A stretch of DNA of 64,000 nucleotides from Phycicoccus sp. HDW14 (GTDB lineage Bacteria > Actinomycetota > Actinomycetes > Actinomycetales > Dermatophilaceae): the NCBI RefSeq assembly GCF_011383005.1, contig NZ_CP049935.1, forward strand, positions 62,001 to 126,000, in the 5' to 3' direction. The position numbers and the translations under genes were made by a program. The notes beneath the pieces were generated by a model. It was not told the DNA's origin. It ran no database searches and was given only the letters and a program-made list of their open reading frames with translations. Below, in pieces: positions 17,696-26,798 of the stretch. Numbering within the stretch: position 1 is the first letter of the stretch; each line of letters opens with the position of its first letter.

Positions 17696-17899
17696 GAGGC
17701 CGCGGTGGCCGGCCCACTTCCTCGCGGCGTGAGTGGCTGCAGCGTCGACGAGGGCGCGCAGCTCGGGGGAGTCGGGGAGCCGCAAGGACCCGCTACTCGA
17801 TCGCGCTGATGGCGGCGGACGTCGTGGCGTTGCTCGACGCCCTCGAGGAGCCGAGCGTCGACCTCGTCGGCCACTCGCTCGGTGGGCTCGTCGCCTGAC
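17696..17899. repeat. Internally deleted duplicate of the 19998-20688 segment
   Basis: Bases 17696-17789 match 20000-20093 with only a few differences, and bases 17794-17897 match 20580-20686 almost perfectly; the ~485 bp between these parts in the second locus are missing, joined at AAGGAC/CCGCTACTCG. The left part is the 3' end of a small minus-strand gene, the right part the middle of an alpha/beta hydrolase (VDLVGHSLGGLVA, then stop). Neither can be functional here. It is a pseudogene scar of a duplication followed by deletion, or of a recombination during assembly. Confidence 0.85.
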
Positions 17900-17930
17900 C
17901 CCGGACGTCCTGGCAACTCGTTGGTCAGGG

Positions 17931-18692
17931 TCACAGTGCCCAGATGGAGCGTCCGCTCGTGTCGACGCTCGGGGGCGTCGTCAGCGCGCGGATCACCTGC
18001 AGCTCTGCCCCGACGGTGCGCACCGACGTTCCGAGGTCACGGGCGATGGCGTGGTTGGTCCATCCTCGGGCACGGCGCCGAGCCACCTCGAGCTGGCGCT
18101 CGGTGCACCTCGGCCAGCCGGTGTCGCACGCCGGTCGCGAGCATGCCGCCGTCTCGTCCCACAGGCGACACACGCTGGCGACGATCTCCTGGCGCGTGAC
18201 GACCCAGGCGGTGCGGCTGCCAGAGGTGGTCGGCAACCCGGGAAGGATGGCACAGGCGCGGTCGAGGAGGATGGCGCCGCCGTAGACAGGTCCGCAGCGC
18301 ACGTGGGGTTGTTCCGACCACAGGAACGGGTTCTCGTGACCGGCTGCCTCGCAGGCGATGGCCTTGGTGATGACACCACGCCGTCGGGAGGCGCGGTCCA
18401 GGGCCGGACCTCGCCCGGAGGGGTCGAACTGCGTCCGCTGCTGAAGGGCCATGCCCGAAGTGCGGCATCGTGGCTCCATCCCGGCCAGCGCATCCTGGAT
18501 GCCGTCGAGGCCGACACCGAGCAGCCGGATGCCGTGAGGGGTACGGCCGGCCAGGGCCGCCGAAGTCATCTCCCACATCGTCGCCGTCAGGGCGGACCAG
18601 AGCCCCGGCAACATGGCGCCCGGCGAGACGTCATCCACGCAATCCACCTCCACCACGAGGGGGACGGAACGTCCCAGGGCACCCAGGGACAC
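17931..18692 (-). CDS. LuxR-type helix-turn-helix regulator, probably N-terminally short
   Basis: A 253-residue protein whose C-terminus is a LuxR/GerE-type DNA-binding domain: CTERQLEVARRRARGWTN, then HAIARDLGTSVRTVGAELQ. The middle region (ATMWEMTSAAL, GIRLLGVGLDGI, GGAILLDRACAIL, VVTRQEIVASVCRLW) follows the plan of actinobacterial regulators with a TrmB-like N-terminal helix-turn-helix, an effector domain and a C-terminal LuxR helix-turn-helix. The N-terminal helix-turn-helix expected in those is absent, and only 155 bases separate this gene from the divergent gene at 18848, so it is either a shorter variant or truncated. Codon bias is weaker than in flanking genes. Target unknown; the divergent secreted protein is a candidate. 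Confidence 0.6.
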   Translation of the reverse strand: MSLGALGRSVPLVVEVDCVDDVSPGAMLPGLWSALTATMWEMTSAALAGRTPHGIRLLGVGLDGIQDALAGMEPRCRTSGMALQQRTQFDPSGRGPALDRASRRRGVITKAIACEAAGHENPFLWSEQPHVRCGPVYGGAILLDRACAILPGLPTTSGSRTAWVVTRQEIVASVCRLWDETAACSRPACDTGWPRCTERQLEVARRRARGWTNHAIARDLGTSVRTVGAELQVIRALTTPPSVDTSGRSIWAL

Positions 18693-18847
18693 ACTGCATG
18701 AGAACCCGGCAGCACGCGAGGTGGAAGGCCCACCCCTCCTGTCAACACCGCGTGCACGCTGTGGCAGCGGGTCTGGTCATGCGGTCGCCGACGTTGGTGT
18801 CATGCCACGTGCGTGCAGGGGCGCACCACTCATGAGAGGACACCGAA

Positions 18848-19702
18848 ATGAACACTCGCACACGCACCATCAGGGCCGTCGGGGTCACTGCCGCGGCCGC
18901 CTGCTTCGCCATCGGGATGAGCAACGGCATGGCACGGGCCGCGACCCCCACGATCGACATGGCCCGGGTCCTGGTTGCGGCGCAGATCGAGCCGGACTGC
19001 GGCCAGACCGCGGCCCTGTCTGACAACGCGTCCACCATCCCGGTGCAGCAGGCCCTGGCGGCCAAGGGCATCGCCACCACCGCCGACGGGTGGTACGGCA
19101 ACGGGACGACGTCGTCGTACGCCGCGTGGCAGCGCAGGCTGGGCTACTCCGGGATCGACGCCAACGGCCTCCCCGGGCTGTCGTCCCTCACCAGCCTCGG
19201 CAGCGGTCGGTTCACCCTGGCGCACAAGGTGAACATCGGCAGCCGCACCGACAGCTACGGCGGCAAGCGCGTCAACACCCGCACCAGGCTGATGCTGCAG
19301 GCCGCCGACAACCTGCTGCCCCGCTGGAACTTCAGCCTCGTGCAGGGCAGCTACAACCCCGGTGGCGTCGGGGCGTCCGCCGGCACCCACGACGGTGGCG
19401 GTGTGGTCGACGTCAGCGTGGCCGGGCTCTCCTCGACCCAGATGTGGGAGGAGGTCCGCGCCCTACGCACGGTGGGGTTCGCGGCCTGGCTGCGCACCCC
19501 GGCGCAGAACTTCGACTACCACATCCACGCGGTGGCCATCGCCGACCCTGACATCTGGCAGCAGGATGGCGGGCACGTCGCCCGCGACCAGGTCTGTTCC
19601 TTCTGGAGGGGACACAACGGCCTGGCCGGTGACGGCCTGGACAACACGCCCTCGGCCTACCGTGTCTCGTTCACGTGGTGGGAGAAGTACAAGGGCATCT
19701 GA
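18848..19702 (+). CDS. Secreted peptidoglycan-binding and LAS-type (M15-like) peptidase
   Basis: A 284-residue exported protein. Residues 1-31 are a Sec signal peptide (TRTIRAV, hydrophobic AAAACFAIGMS, cleavage after ARA). A peptidoglycan-binding-like helical domain follows (IPVQQALAAKGIATTADGWYGNGTTSSYAAWQ, 18 or more residues, family motif G.yG..T..A...Q). The C-terminal part has the metal motifs of LAS peptidases: THDGGGVVDVSV (HxxGxxxD) and DYHIHAVAI (HxH). D-alanyl-D-alanine carboxypeptidase or endolysin-type activity on the wall is plausible. ATG 18848 follows GAGAGGACACCGAA with GAGAGGA as ribosome site. Strong terminator-like hairpin follows the stop. Confidence 0.8.
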   Translation: MNTRTRTIRAVGVTAAAACFAIGMSNGMARAATPTIDMARVLVAAQIEPDCGQTAALSDNASTIPVQQALAAKGIATTADGWYGNGTTSSYAAWQRRLGYSGIDANGLPGLSSLTSLGSGRFTLAHKVNIGSRTDSYGGKRVNTRTRLMLQAADNLLPRWNFSLVQGSYNPGGVGASAGTHDGGGVVDVSVAGLSSTQMWEEVRALRTVGFAAWLRTPAQNFDYHIHAVAIADPDIWQQDGGHVARDQVCSFWRGHNGLAGDGLDNTPSAYRVSFTWWEKYKGI

Positions 19703-19708
19703 GGATCA

Positions 19709-19747
19709 CCCCAAGGCCCCACACCAGCGCGGTGTGGGGCGTTGGGG
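19709..19747 (+). terminator. Strong stem-loop after the secreted peptidase gene
   Basis: GCCCCACACC (19716-19725), loop AGCGC, GGTGTGGGGC (19731-19740) is a perfect 10-bp stem; CCCCAA and TTGGGG extend it outward past a G-G mismatch. It begins seven bases after the stop codon. No T tract follows, as is common in actinobacteria. Confidence 0.8.
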
Positions 19748-19993
19748 CGGACTCACCGACCTGGTCCTGTACGCAGCGCCGGAGGCCGCCATGGCGCGCT
19801 CGAAGTCGTCGGGACAGCACCGCCGACGATGGCTCGTGCGGTCTCGGGGCCGGCGCTCCCAGAAGGATCCGTTCGGAGGAGCATGGGGACGCCGCGGGAC
19901 GTCGGTGACCGACGAGGTGGACCCGTGGTGGACTGGGTTGGGCCCGCACCTCACCGCGCCACGACTGAACCTGGCGGACCCGCGTCCGCGTCG

Positions 19994-20253
19994 TCAGGCG
20001 AGGCCGCGGTGGCCGGCCCATCTCCTCGCGGCGTGAGTGGCTGCAGCGTCGACGAGGGTGCGCAGCTCGGGGGAGTCGGGGAGGCGGAAGGACGTGTACG
20101 CCCCCGCCCGCCGGCGGTCGGCCGGCCGTAGGCCTTCGCAGCGAGGGCGCCGTCAGGGAGCATCCGGACGTTGAGCGTCGTCAGGAGGAACTCCTCGCCG
20201 CGCCGCTCGTCGGTCCACTGCAGGTGCTCGGGCACCGTCACGTTGATGGCCAT
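19994..20253 (-). CDS. Small conserved-looking protein, one frameshift
   Basis: The frame starting at ATG 20253 reads MAINVTVPEHLQWTDERRG, then FLLTTLNVRMLPDGALAAK, and leaves sense after AYGRPTAGG. The neighbouring frame continues as AYTSFRLPDSPELRTLVDAA to THAARRWAGHRGLA and stops at 19994. One added G in the GGGCGGGGG tract near 20106-20114 gives an 86-residue protein. The 3' third is duplicated, stop codon included, at 17696-17789, which supports the second frame as genuine. An alternative ATG lies at 20280. Function unknown; the family is not recognised. It is divergent from the hydrolase at 20365. Confidence 0.6.
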
Positions 20254-20364
20254 CGCGCTGACCTCGACCTCGCCGTCCATCGGGCCATCCTGCACCGCCT
20301 GCGTCCTCGTCCGCCCGTGGCGGACAGGCTTGCCGGACACGGGCACATACCGCAGGGTCGGGGT

Positions 20365-21060
20365 GTGGAGAGCGTGGAGCGGGTCGACGTCGGTGGGGGA
20401 GTGCACCTCTCCCGAAGGGTCCGGGCACCGCGGGAGCGGGTGGTTGCGCCCCCCGTGGTGCTCCTGCCGGGTACCGGCATGACCGCCCGCGACTGGGACA
20501 TCGTCGCCGCCGAGCTGGCCGAGGACCGCACCACCCATGCCGTCGACCTGCGCGGCCACGGGGGCAGCGACCATCCCGGCCGCTACTCGATCGCGCTGAT
20601 GGCGGCGGACGTCGTGGCGTTGCTCGACGCCCTCGAGGAGCCGAGCGTCGACCTCGTCGGCCACTCGCTCGGTGGGCTCGTCGCCTGCCGGGTGGCCGCC
20701 GAGCGTCCTGACCTGGTGCGCCGCCTCGTCCTGGAGGACATCGGTGTCCCACACCGGCGCCCGCCCGGGATGCCGGACCGACCACCGGGAGGGCTCGCCT
20801 TCGACTGGGCGGTCGTCGAGCAGGTGCGCCCCGAGATCGACGACCCCGACCCCGGATGGCCGGACGTGCTGCGCCGCGTCGTCGCACCCACCCTCGTCAT
20901 CGGCGGGGGGTCGACCAGCCAGGTGCCACAGGAGCACGTCCGCGAGCTGGTGCAGACCCTGCCCGACGCACGCCTCGTGGTCATCGAGGCGGGCCACCTC
21001 GTGCACGCCACCGAGCCCGGCCGCTTCGTCGCGACGGTCCGGTCCTTCCTCGACGCCTGA
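20365..21060 (+). CDS. Alpha/beta fold hydrolase
   Basis: A 231-residue alpha/beta hydrolase. The oxyanion region is VVLLPGTGMTARDWD, strand-helix DLRGHGGSD is typical, the nucleophile elbow is GHSLGG, the acid lies near LVIGGGSTSQVP and the His in IEAGHLVHATEPGRF. The lid (residues ~125-165) is short. I start at GTG 20365 (VESVERVDV); a GTG three codons later is equally possible. Its central part is copied at 17794-17897. The ABM-domain gene follows 121 bases downstream. Substrate not predictable; non-heme chloroperoxidase-like and ester hydrolase relatives exist. Confidence 0.85.
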   Translation: MESVERVDVGGGVHLSRRVRAPRERVVAPPVVLLPGTGMTARDWDIVAAELAEDRTTHAVDLRGHGGSDHPGRYSIALMAADVVALLDALEEPSVDLVGHSLGGLVACRVAAERPDLVRRLVLEDIGVPHRRPPGMPDRPPGGLAFDWAVVEQVRPEIDDPDPGWPDVLRRVVAPTLVIGGGSTSQVPQEHVRELVQTLPDARLVVIEAGHLVHATEPGRFVATVRSFLDA

Positions 21061-21181
21061 CGCCGTGCGGGCCGTCCGGTGCGAGCGCGAACGCGTCCGG
21101 TGCACGGAGGCGAGGACCGGGCGCGCGGGTCAGGCTGGTGGTCCCACCCCGACCGTCGCCCGAACGCACCTGGAGACCACC

Positions 21182-21484
21182 GTGTTCATCGCCATCCTCG
21201 ACCTCGCCACGACCGGTGCCGACCGGCCCCGCGCCCTCGCCCAGCTCGAGGCGGAGCGGCCGATCGTGCGCTCGATGCCCGGCAACGTCGCGTTTCGCGT
21301 CTACGCCTCGCGCGAGGACGAGCGGACCGTGACGGTCGTGCACGAGTGGGCCGACGAGGCCTCCTTCGCCGGCTACCTCGCGTCGGAGGCCTTCGCCCGG
21401 TCCAACGCGGTGCTGCGCCCGCTCGTCGTCGACGGTCCGGTCAGCCGGCGCTTCCGCGCCGAGCTCGTCGAGTCGGTGGCCTGA
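21182..21484 (+). CDS. Antibiotic biosynthesis monooxygenase (ABM) domain protein
   Basis: A 100-residue single-domain protein of the dimeric ferredoxin-like ABM fold: FIAILDLATTGADRPRALAQ, PGNVAFRVYASREDERTVTV, VHEWADEASFAGYLASEAF. Such proteins include quinol monooxygenases and heme-degrading enzymes, and many have no known reaction. GTG 21182 is preceded by GGAGA. It sits between the hydrolase and the AraC-type regulator on the same strand; these three may form a small catabolic unit controlled by the regulator. Confidence 0.8.
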   Translation: MFIAILDLATTGADRPRALAQLEAERPIVRSMPGNVAFRVYASREDERTVTVVHEWADEASFAGYLASEAFARSNAVLRPLVVDGPVSRRFRAELVESVA

Positions 21485-21525
21485 GCGTCGGTGGCGTCCC
21501 TACCATCGGGGCCCATGGTGGTTCC

Positions 21526-22278
21526 GTGACCCGCGAGGCGTTCGCGTTCACCCGCTCCTTCGCGCCGACCGGTCCCGACGTCCTGGTCGTCGACCGGCAC
21601 TACCTGTTGTGTGCGTCATCCGGGGCGCTGCGACTGGAGGCCGAGGGTCAGCGCTGGCTGCTGCCGCCGGCGCGTGCGGCCCTGCTCCGGGCCGGGTGCC
21701 CGGTCACCGTGTCGATCCCGCAGCCCGCCCGGACCGCCTCGGTGCTCTTCGACGTCGACTTCGTCCCGCCGCCACCGCGGGACCTCACCGTCCTCGACCT
21801 CGACCCGCTGGCCCGGGCGCTGCTCGCCGAGTGCAGCGGGTGGCCGGAGTCGGACGACCCGCTGCCGCCCTACCCGCGCACGATGTTCGCCGCCCTGGCG
21901 GCCGTCGCCTGGCGGCTGGCCGAGCGGCCCAGCCCCGTCGTGGCGCCGGCCGGGCGCTCCGCCGAGGTGCGGGCCGCGCTCGCCCTGACCGAGGAGCGGC
22001 TGGGCGAGCAGGTCCGCCTCGAGGACGTCGCGCGCGCGGTCGGCCTTGTGCCGCGGTCGCTGGCCCGCCGGTTCGAGGGCGAGGTCGGGATGACCTGGCG
22101 CGCGGTGCTCCGCCGGATGCGGGTGCTGCGCGCCGTCGAGCTGCTCGCCGCCGACGACGCCCCGGTGACCACCGTCGCGCACCGCGTCGGCTACGGCTCG
22201 CTCTCGGCCTTCAACGCCGCGTTCCGCGAGCTGACCGGTTCGACCCCGTCGGACTACCGCGCCACGTTCGGTCGGTGA
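21526..22278 (+). CDS. AraC family transcriptional regulator
   Basis: About 250 residues. The N-terminal ~115 residues form a cupin-like sensing domain (DVLVVDRHYLLCASSGALRL, WLLPPARAALLRAG). The C-terminal AraC domain has two helix-turn-helix units: VRLEDVARAVGLVPRSLARRF and PVTTVAHRVGYGSLSAFNAAF, then FRELTGSTPSDYR. I use GTG 21526. However, ATG 21515 sits eight bases after a TACCAT -10-like box, the leaderless arrangement seen elsewhere in this window, and would join this frame if one base is missing near 21523-21526, giving MVVPVTREAF. Likely target: the adjacent hydrolase/ABM genes. Confidence 0.85.
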   Translation: MTREAFAFTRSFAPTGPDVLVVDRHYLLCASSGALRLEAEGQRWLLPPARAALLRAGCPVTVSIPQPARTASVLFDVDFVPPPPRDLTVLDLDPLARALLAECSGWPESDDPLPPYPRTMFAALAAVAWRLAERPSPVVAPAGRSAEVRAALALTEERLGEQVRLEDVARAVGLVPRSLARRFEGEVGMTWRAVLRRMRVLRAVELLAADDAPVTTVAHRVGYGSLSAFNAAFRELTGSTPSDYRATFGR

Positions 22279-22315
22279 GCCCTCGCGACGACGATCCGGA
22301 CCCGCAGCGAGGCAC

Positions 22316-23302
22316 TCAGACGGTGGGCTCGGGGCACTCCGGGTCGCGGGCGGCGGCCGCGGCCCGACGCGACGAACGCGCTGCCGTCAACGAGTCGTAG
22401 GACAGCACGACGAGCGCGACCCAGACGATGCCGAACCCCACCCACAGTCGCCCGGAGACGTGCTCGCCGAGCAGCGTCACGCCGACGACGAGCTGGAGCA
22501 TCGGCGTGATGAACTGGATGAGCCCGACCGTCACCAGAGGAATGCGGCGGGCCGCAGCAGCGAACAGCAGCAACGGGATTGCCGTCACGACACCCGACAT
22601 CACGAGCAACGTCGTGTGCCACCCGCCGTGCCCGGCGAAGGTGATCTCGTTCCGCGCGGCCAGCACGAAGAGGACGACGACGGCCACCGGCGCCAGCACC
22701 GTCGTCTCGGCGGCCAGCGAGTGCATCGCCTCGAGCGAGGCCCCGACCTTCTTCTTGACCAGCCCGTACAGCCCGAACGAGAAGGCCAGCGCCAGAGGGA
22801 TGACCGGCACGACGCCGCCCGCGATCGCCAGCCACAGCGAGGCCAGCACCCCGATGCCCACGGCTGCCCACTGCAGCGGTCGCAGCCGCTCGCGCAGCAC
22901 GAACACCCCGAGCGCCACCGTGACGATCGGGTTGAGGAAGTACCCCAGCGCCGCCTCGTAGGTGCGCCCGGTGAGCACGGCCAGCACGTAGATGACCCAG
23001 TTGGCGGCGATGAGCAGCCCGGCCAGCGTGATGCCGGCGACGAGCTTCGGCCGCGACACGAACCCGCGGATCCAGCCCAGGTCGCGCCGGACCAGCAGCA
23101 CCAGCGCGCAGACAGCGAGGGTCCAGAGGATCCGGTGGGCGAGGATCTCGAACGCCCCGGACGGCTCGAGCGCCGCGAAGTACAGCGGGAAGAGCCCCCA
23201 GATGCCGTAGGCGAGGAACCCGTACCCGGTGCCCCGCCGGACCTCGGCAGCAGCCAGCTCGGACTCGGAGGGCTCGGAGGCCGACGCAGCCTCCGAGGTC
23301 AC
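22316..23302 (-). CDS. rarD: RarD-like EamA-family transporter
   Basis: A 328-residue, ten-segment drug/metabolite transporter of the RarD subfamily (chloramphenicol-sensitivity protein RarD). Signature parts: GYGFLAYGIWGLFPLYFAAL, EILAHRILWTL, ANWVIYVLAVLTGRTYEAAL and LGYFLNPIVTVALGVFVLRERL, then FITPMLQLVVGVTLLGE. Length agrees with the family (~300). The start is GTG 23302, overlapping the korB stop as GTGA, so it is translated with the kor genes, an unusual partner. Substrate unknown in the family. Confidence 0.85.
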   Translation of the reverse strand: MTSEAASASEPSESELAAAEVRRGTGYGFLAYGIWGLFPLYFAALEPSGAFEILAHRILWTLAVCALVLLVRRDLGWIRGFVSRPKLVAGITLAGLLIAANWVIYVLAVLTGRTYEAALGYFLNPIVTVALGVFVLRERLRPLQWAAVGIGVLASLWLAIAGGVVPVIPLALAFSFGLYGLVKKKVGASLEAMHSLAAETTVLAPVAVVVLFVLAARNEITFAGHGGWHTTLLVMSGVVTAIPLLLFAAAARRIPLVTVGLIQFITPMLQLVVGVTLLGEHVSGRLWVGFGIVWVALVVLSYDSLTAARSSRRAAAAARDPECPEPTV

Positions 23303-24396
23303 CCCACGGTCCAGGTGTCGCGCCCGCGCAGCAGCTCGGCCAGGTCGTCGTCGCCCGCAGGCCCGCCCGCGGCATCCACCGCACCGGTCACCTGCGCGCG
23401 CACGAGGTCGTCGTACGTCGGCCGCGAGACCTGCCGGAAGATGCCCATCGGCACGTGCGTCATCTCGGGGGTGTCGAGCCGCGAGAGCTGGAAGGCCTGC
23501 GACGGGTCGTCGAGCGCCGGGTCGTGGACGACGACCGCGCCCTTCTCACCGGTCTCGGCCTGCGCCTCGGACACGAACTTCATGACCCCGGAGCCCTGGC
23601 GCACGAGCACCTTGCGGTCGTCCTCGGCCCCGACGGTGATGGCCTCGCCGGCGCGCATCCGGACGATGCGGGCCTCCTGCTGCGAGCGGTCCTTGAGCAC
23701 CTCGAACGCGCCGTCGTTGAAGATCGGGCAGTTCTGGTAGATCTCGACCAGGGCCGTACCCCGGTGCTGCGCAGCGGCCTTGAGGATGGTCGTCAGCTCG
23801 GCGCGGTCGGACTCCATCGCGCGCGCGACGAACGTGGCCTCGGCCCCGAGCGCCAGCGACACCGGGTTGAACGGCGAGTCGACGGACCCGAGCGGGCTCG
23901 ACTTCGTCACCTGCCCGACCCGCGACGTCGGCGAGTACTGGCCCTTGGTCAGCCCGTAGATCTGGTTGTTGAACAACAGGATCGTCATGTTGACGTTGCG
24001 GCGCAGCGCGTGGATCAGGTGGTTGCCGCCGATCGACAGCGCATCACCGTCACCGGTGACGACCCACACCGACAGGTCGGGCCGCGACGTCGCGAGACCG
24101 GTGGCGATGGCCGGCGCGCGGCCGTGGATCGAGTGCATCCCGTAGGTGTCGAGGTAGTACGGGAAGCGCGACGAGCAGCCGATGCCCGAGACGAAGACGA
24201 TGTTCTCGCGCTTCAGCCCGAGCTCGGGCAGGAAGGACTGGACCGCGGCGAGGATGACGTAGTCGCCGCAGCCGGGGCACCAGCGCACCTCCTGGTCCGA
24301 GGTGAAGTCGCGCTTGGTCTGCTTCGCGGCGCCGTCGGGCAGGTGCGGCACGTGCTGGAGCCCGCTGACGGGCATCCCCAGGTCGGTGGTGGTCAC
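23299..24396 (-). CDS. korB: 2-oxoacid:ferredoxin oxidoreductase, beta subunit
   Basis: A 365-residue thiamine-diphosphate-binding subunit. Residues 40-43 give RWCPGCGDY, cysteine ligands of the [4Fe-4S] cluster together with C74 in GIGCSSRFPY; the TPP motif is GDGDALSIGGNH (115 onward) with N143/N144 in FNNQIYGLTKGQYSPTS, typical of 2-oxoglutarate:ferredoxin enzymes (KorB/OorB). The reaction converts 2-oxoglutarate (or a related 2-oxoacid) and CoA to acyl-CoA plus reduced ferredoxin. GTG 24396 overlaps the korA stop (GTGA). Ends with a GTGA overlap to rarD. Confidence 0.94.
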   Translation of the reverse strand: MTTTDLGMPVSGLQHVPHLPDGAAKQTKRDFTSDQEVRWCPGCGDYVILAAVQSFLPELGLKRENIVFVSGIGCSSRFPYYLDTYGMHSIHGRAPAIATGLATSRPDLSVWVVTGDGDALSIGGNHLIHALRRNVNMTILLFNNQIYGLTKGQYSPTSRVGQVTKSSPLGSVDSPFNPVSLALGAEATFVARAMESDRAELTTILKAAAQHRGTALVEIYQNCPIFNDGAFEVLKDRSQQEARIVRMRAGEAITVGAEDDRKVLVRQGSGVMKFVSEAQAETGEKGAVVVHDPALDDPSQAFQLSRLDTPEMTHVPMGIFRQVSRPTYDDLVRAQVTGAVDAAGGPAGDDDLAELLRGRDTWTVG

Positions 24397-26257
24397 CGGA
24401 CCTCCTCGAGGGTGGACGAGATGACGTCGGCGAGCTCGACCGTGGTGAACGGGAGCCCGCGGACCGAGCTGTACGTGCGGACGTCGACGAGGAACGTGCC
24501 GCGCAGCAACAGTGCCAGCTGCCCGGTGTTCATCTCCGGGACGACGACGCGGTCGTACCGTCGCAGGACCTCGCCGAGGTTCGCGGGGAACGGGCTGAGG
24601 TGGCGCAGGTGCGCGCGGGCGACCGCGGCCCCGGTGTTGCGCACCACCCGGGTCGCCGCGGCGATCGGGCCGTAGGTCGAGCCCCAGCCGAGGACGAGCA
24701 CGCGGGCGTCGCCCGACGGGTCAGCGACCTCGAGGTCGGGCACCGACACCCCGTCGACCTTGGCCTGGCGCAGCCGCACCATCCGGTCGTGGTTGTCGGG
24801 GTCGTAGCTGATGTCGCCGGTGACGTCGGCCTTCTCGATGCCGCCGATGCGGTGCTCGAGCCCGGCGGTGCCCGGCACGGCCCACGGACGGGCGAGGGTG
24901 TCGGGGTCGCGCAGGTAGGGCCGGAAGACCGGCTCGCCCTGGTCGTCGGTGGCGTTCGGTGCGGACGCCAGCTCGACGGGAGCACCCGGCAGCTCGTCGA
25001 CGCCCGGCACCGACCACGGCTCGGACCCGTTCGCGAGGTAGCCGTCGGAGAGCAGGACGACCGGCGTGCGGTAGGTCGTCGCGATGCGGACGGCCTCCAT
25101 CGCGGCGTCGAAGCAGTCGGCGGGCGTCTGGGCGGCGATGACCGGCACGGGCGACTCACCGTTGCGGCCGAACATCACCTGGAGCAGGTCGGCCTGCTCG
25201 GTCTTGGTCGGCAGCCCGGTGGACGGCCCACCGCGCTGGATGTCGACGACGACCAGCGGCAGCTCGAGCGACACGGCCAGCCCGATGGTCTCGGACTTCA
25301 GCGCGATGCCCGGGCCCGACGTCGTCGTGACCCCGATGGCGCCACCGTACGAGGCGCCGAGGGCGATGCCGATGCCGGCGATCTCGTCCTCGGCCTGGAT
25401 GGTCGTCACGCCGTGCCGCTTCATCGACGACAGCGCGTGGAGGATGTCGGACGCCGGCGTGATGGGGTACGAGCCGAGCACGAGCGGCCGACCGGCCCGG
25501 TGCGACGCGGCCACGAGGCCCAGCGCCAGCGCCGTGTTGCCGGTGACGTTGCGGTAGGTGCCCGGGGCATCGGCGCGGGCTGGACGACGTACGTGGACGC
25601 GAAGTCCTCGGTGGTCTCGCCGTAGTTCCAGCCGGCCGTCAGGGCCGCGAGGTTGGCCGCGAGGATCTCGGGGTTGCCGCCGAACTTCTTCCGCAGGAAC
25701 GCCTCGGTGCCGCTGGTCGGCCGGGTGTACATCCACGAGAGCAGGCCGAGGGCGAACATGTTCTTCGCCCGCTCCTTCTCCTTGCGGGTCAGCCCGGAGT
25801 ACTCGGCCAGCGCCTCGACGGTGATGGACGTCAGCGCGACGGGGTGCACGTGCCACGACTCGAGCGAGCCGTCGTCGAGCGGGTTCTCGGCGTAGCCGAC
25901 CTTGCCGAGGTTGCGCTTGGTGAACTCGTCGGTGTTGACGATGAGCGTGGCGCCGCGGGGCAGGTCGCGCAGGTTGGCCTTGAGGGCCGCGGGGTTCATC
26001 GCGACGAGGACGTCGGGGGCGTCGCCCGGCGTGAGGACGTCGTGGTCGGCGAAGTGCAGCTGGAAGCTGGAGACGCCGGGGAGGGTGCCCTGGGGTGCGC
26101 GGATCTCGGCCGGGAAGTTCGGCAGCGTGGACAGGTCGTTGCCCATCGCCGCGGTCTCGGAGGTGAACCGGTCACCCGTCAGCTGCATCCCGTCGCCGGA
26201 GTCACCGGCGAAACGGATGACGACGCGGTCGAGGGTCTGGACGGCCTTGCTGGTCAA
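24393..26257 (-). CDS. korA: 2-oxoacid:ferredoxin oxidoreductase, alpha subunit (one frameshift)
   Basis: A gamma-alpha fusion as in actinobacterial KorA, 621 residues after repair. The gamma domain is at the N-terminus ([39 protein letters not shown]), the alpha domain follows ([54 protein letters not shown]). The frame breaks near 25560-25566: upstream reads [14 protein letters not shown], downstream [16 protein letters not shown]. One added C in the CCCC/GGG run restores [15 protein letters not shown] 26257 is the likely start (AGGGA upstream). Partner of KorB; divergent from nuoA, 175 bases apart, so ferredoxin reduction and the Nuo complex may be co-regulated. Confidence 0.9.
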
Positions 26258-26418
26258 CGGTGGTCCCTGGGGTGTCGGGAGTGCTCTCGGAGGGGCCCAA
26301 CACGCTCGTGGGCGCACCGCGAACCATCCTACGTCGCAGGTGAGGGTCGCCTCACTGCTATCCACGGTGCGACCCGACCGCCGGTCGCTGCGCCTCCGCA
26401 GGGGAGGGGCCGCCGGGC

Positions 26419-26424
26419 TAGGGT
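26419..26424 (+). promoter_or_regulatory. -10 box of nuoA, leaderless type
   Basis: TAGGGT ends eight bases before the nuoA ATG at 26433, so transcription should start at or near the A of the start codon. No ribosome-binding site precedes the ATG. Same geometry as for nuoC, phoX, nagB, the GNAT gene and the response regulator at 42331. Confidence 0.5.
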
Positions 26425-26432
26425 GACGTCCC

Positions 26433-26798
26433 ATGGAGGGCTACCTCGCCGTCGCCGCGGTCGTCCTCGCGGGCGTGCTGCTGGTCGCCGCCGCGATGGT
26501 CGTCCGGCGCCTCGTCGCGCCGCGCGCCGCGGGGCCGGTCGGACGCACCACCTACGAGTCGGGCGTCGACCCCGTTGGCGCCGGCTGGGCGCAGTCACGG
26601 GTGCGCTACCTCTCCTTCGCCTTCCTCTACGTCGTCTTCGCCGTCGACGCCGTCTACCTCTTCCCGTGGGCGCTCGTCCTCCGGGACGCCGACCTCGGGG
26701 TCGCCTCGCTCGTCGAGGTCGTCGTCTTCGTCGGCATCGTCCTGCTCGGCCTGCTGCACGCCGGCCGCCGCGGCCTCCTGAACTGGGACCCACGGTGA
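26433..26798 (+). CDS. nuoA: NADH-quinone oxidoreductase subunit A
   Basis: A 121-residue three-segment membrane subunit of the complex I proton-pumping arm. Family marks: [14 protein letters not shown] (the E-S-G-x-x-P loop near the quinone site), [26 protein letters not shown], and the third segment [15 protein letters not shown] followed by GLLNWDPR. Length is normal. It opens a short nuoA-nuoB-DUF2568 operon with four-base GTGA overlaps, split by 17 kb from nuoC-N. It diverges from korA. Likely leaderless. Confidence 0.93.
   Translation: MEGYLAVAAVVLAGVLLVAAAMVVRRLVAPRAAGPVGRTTYESGVDPVGAGWAQSRVRYLSFAFLYVVFAVDAVYLFPWALVLRDADLGVASLVEVVVFVGIVLLGLLHAGRRGLLNWDPR

Noticed and set aside
19748..19993. 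Transposase or integrase remnant between the hairpin and the small minus-strand gene
   Set aside because: Fragments such as PDDFERAMAASGAAYRTR are suggestive but too short and lack flanking repeats or catalytic motifs.
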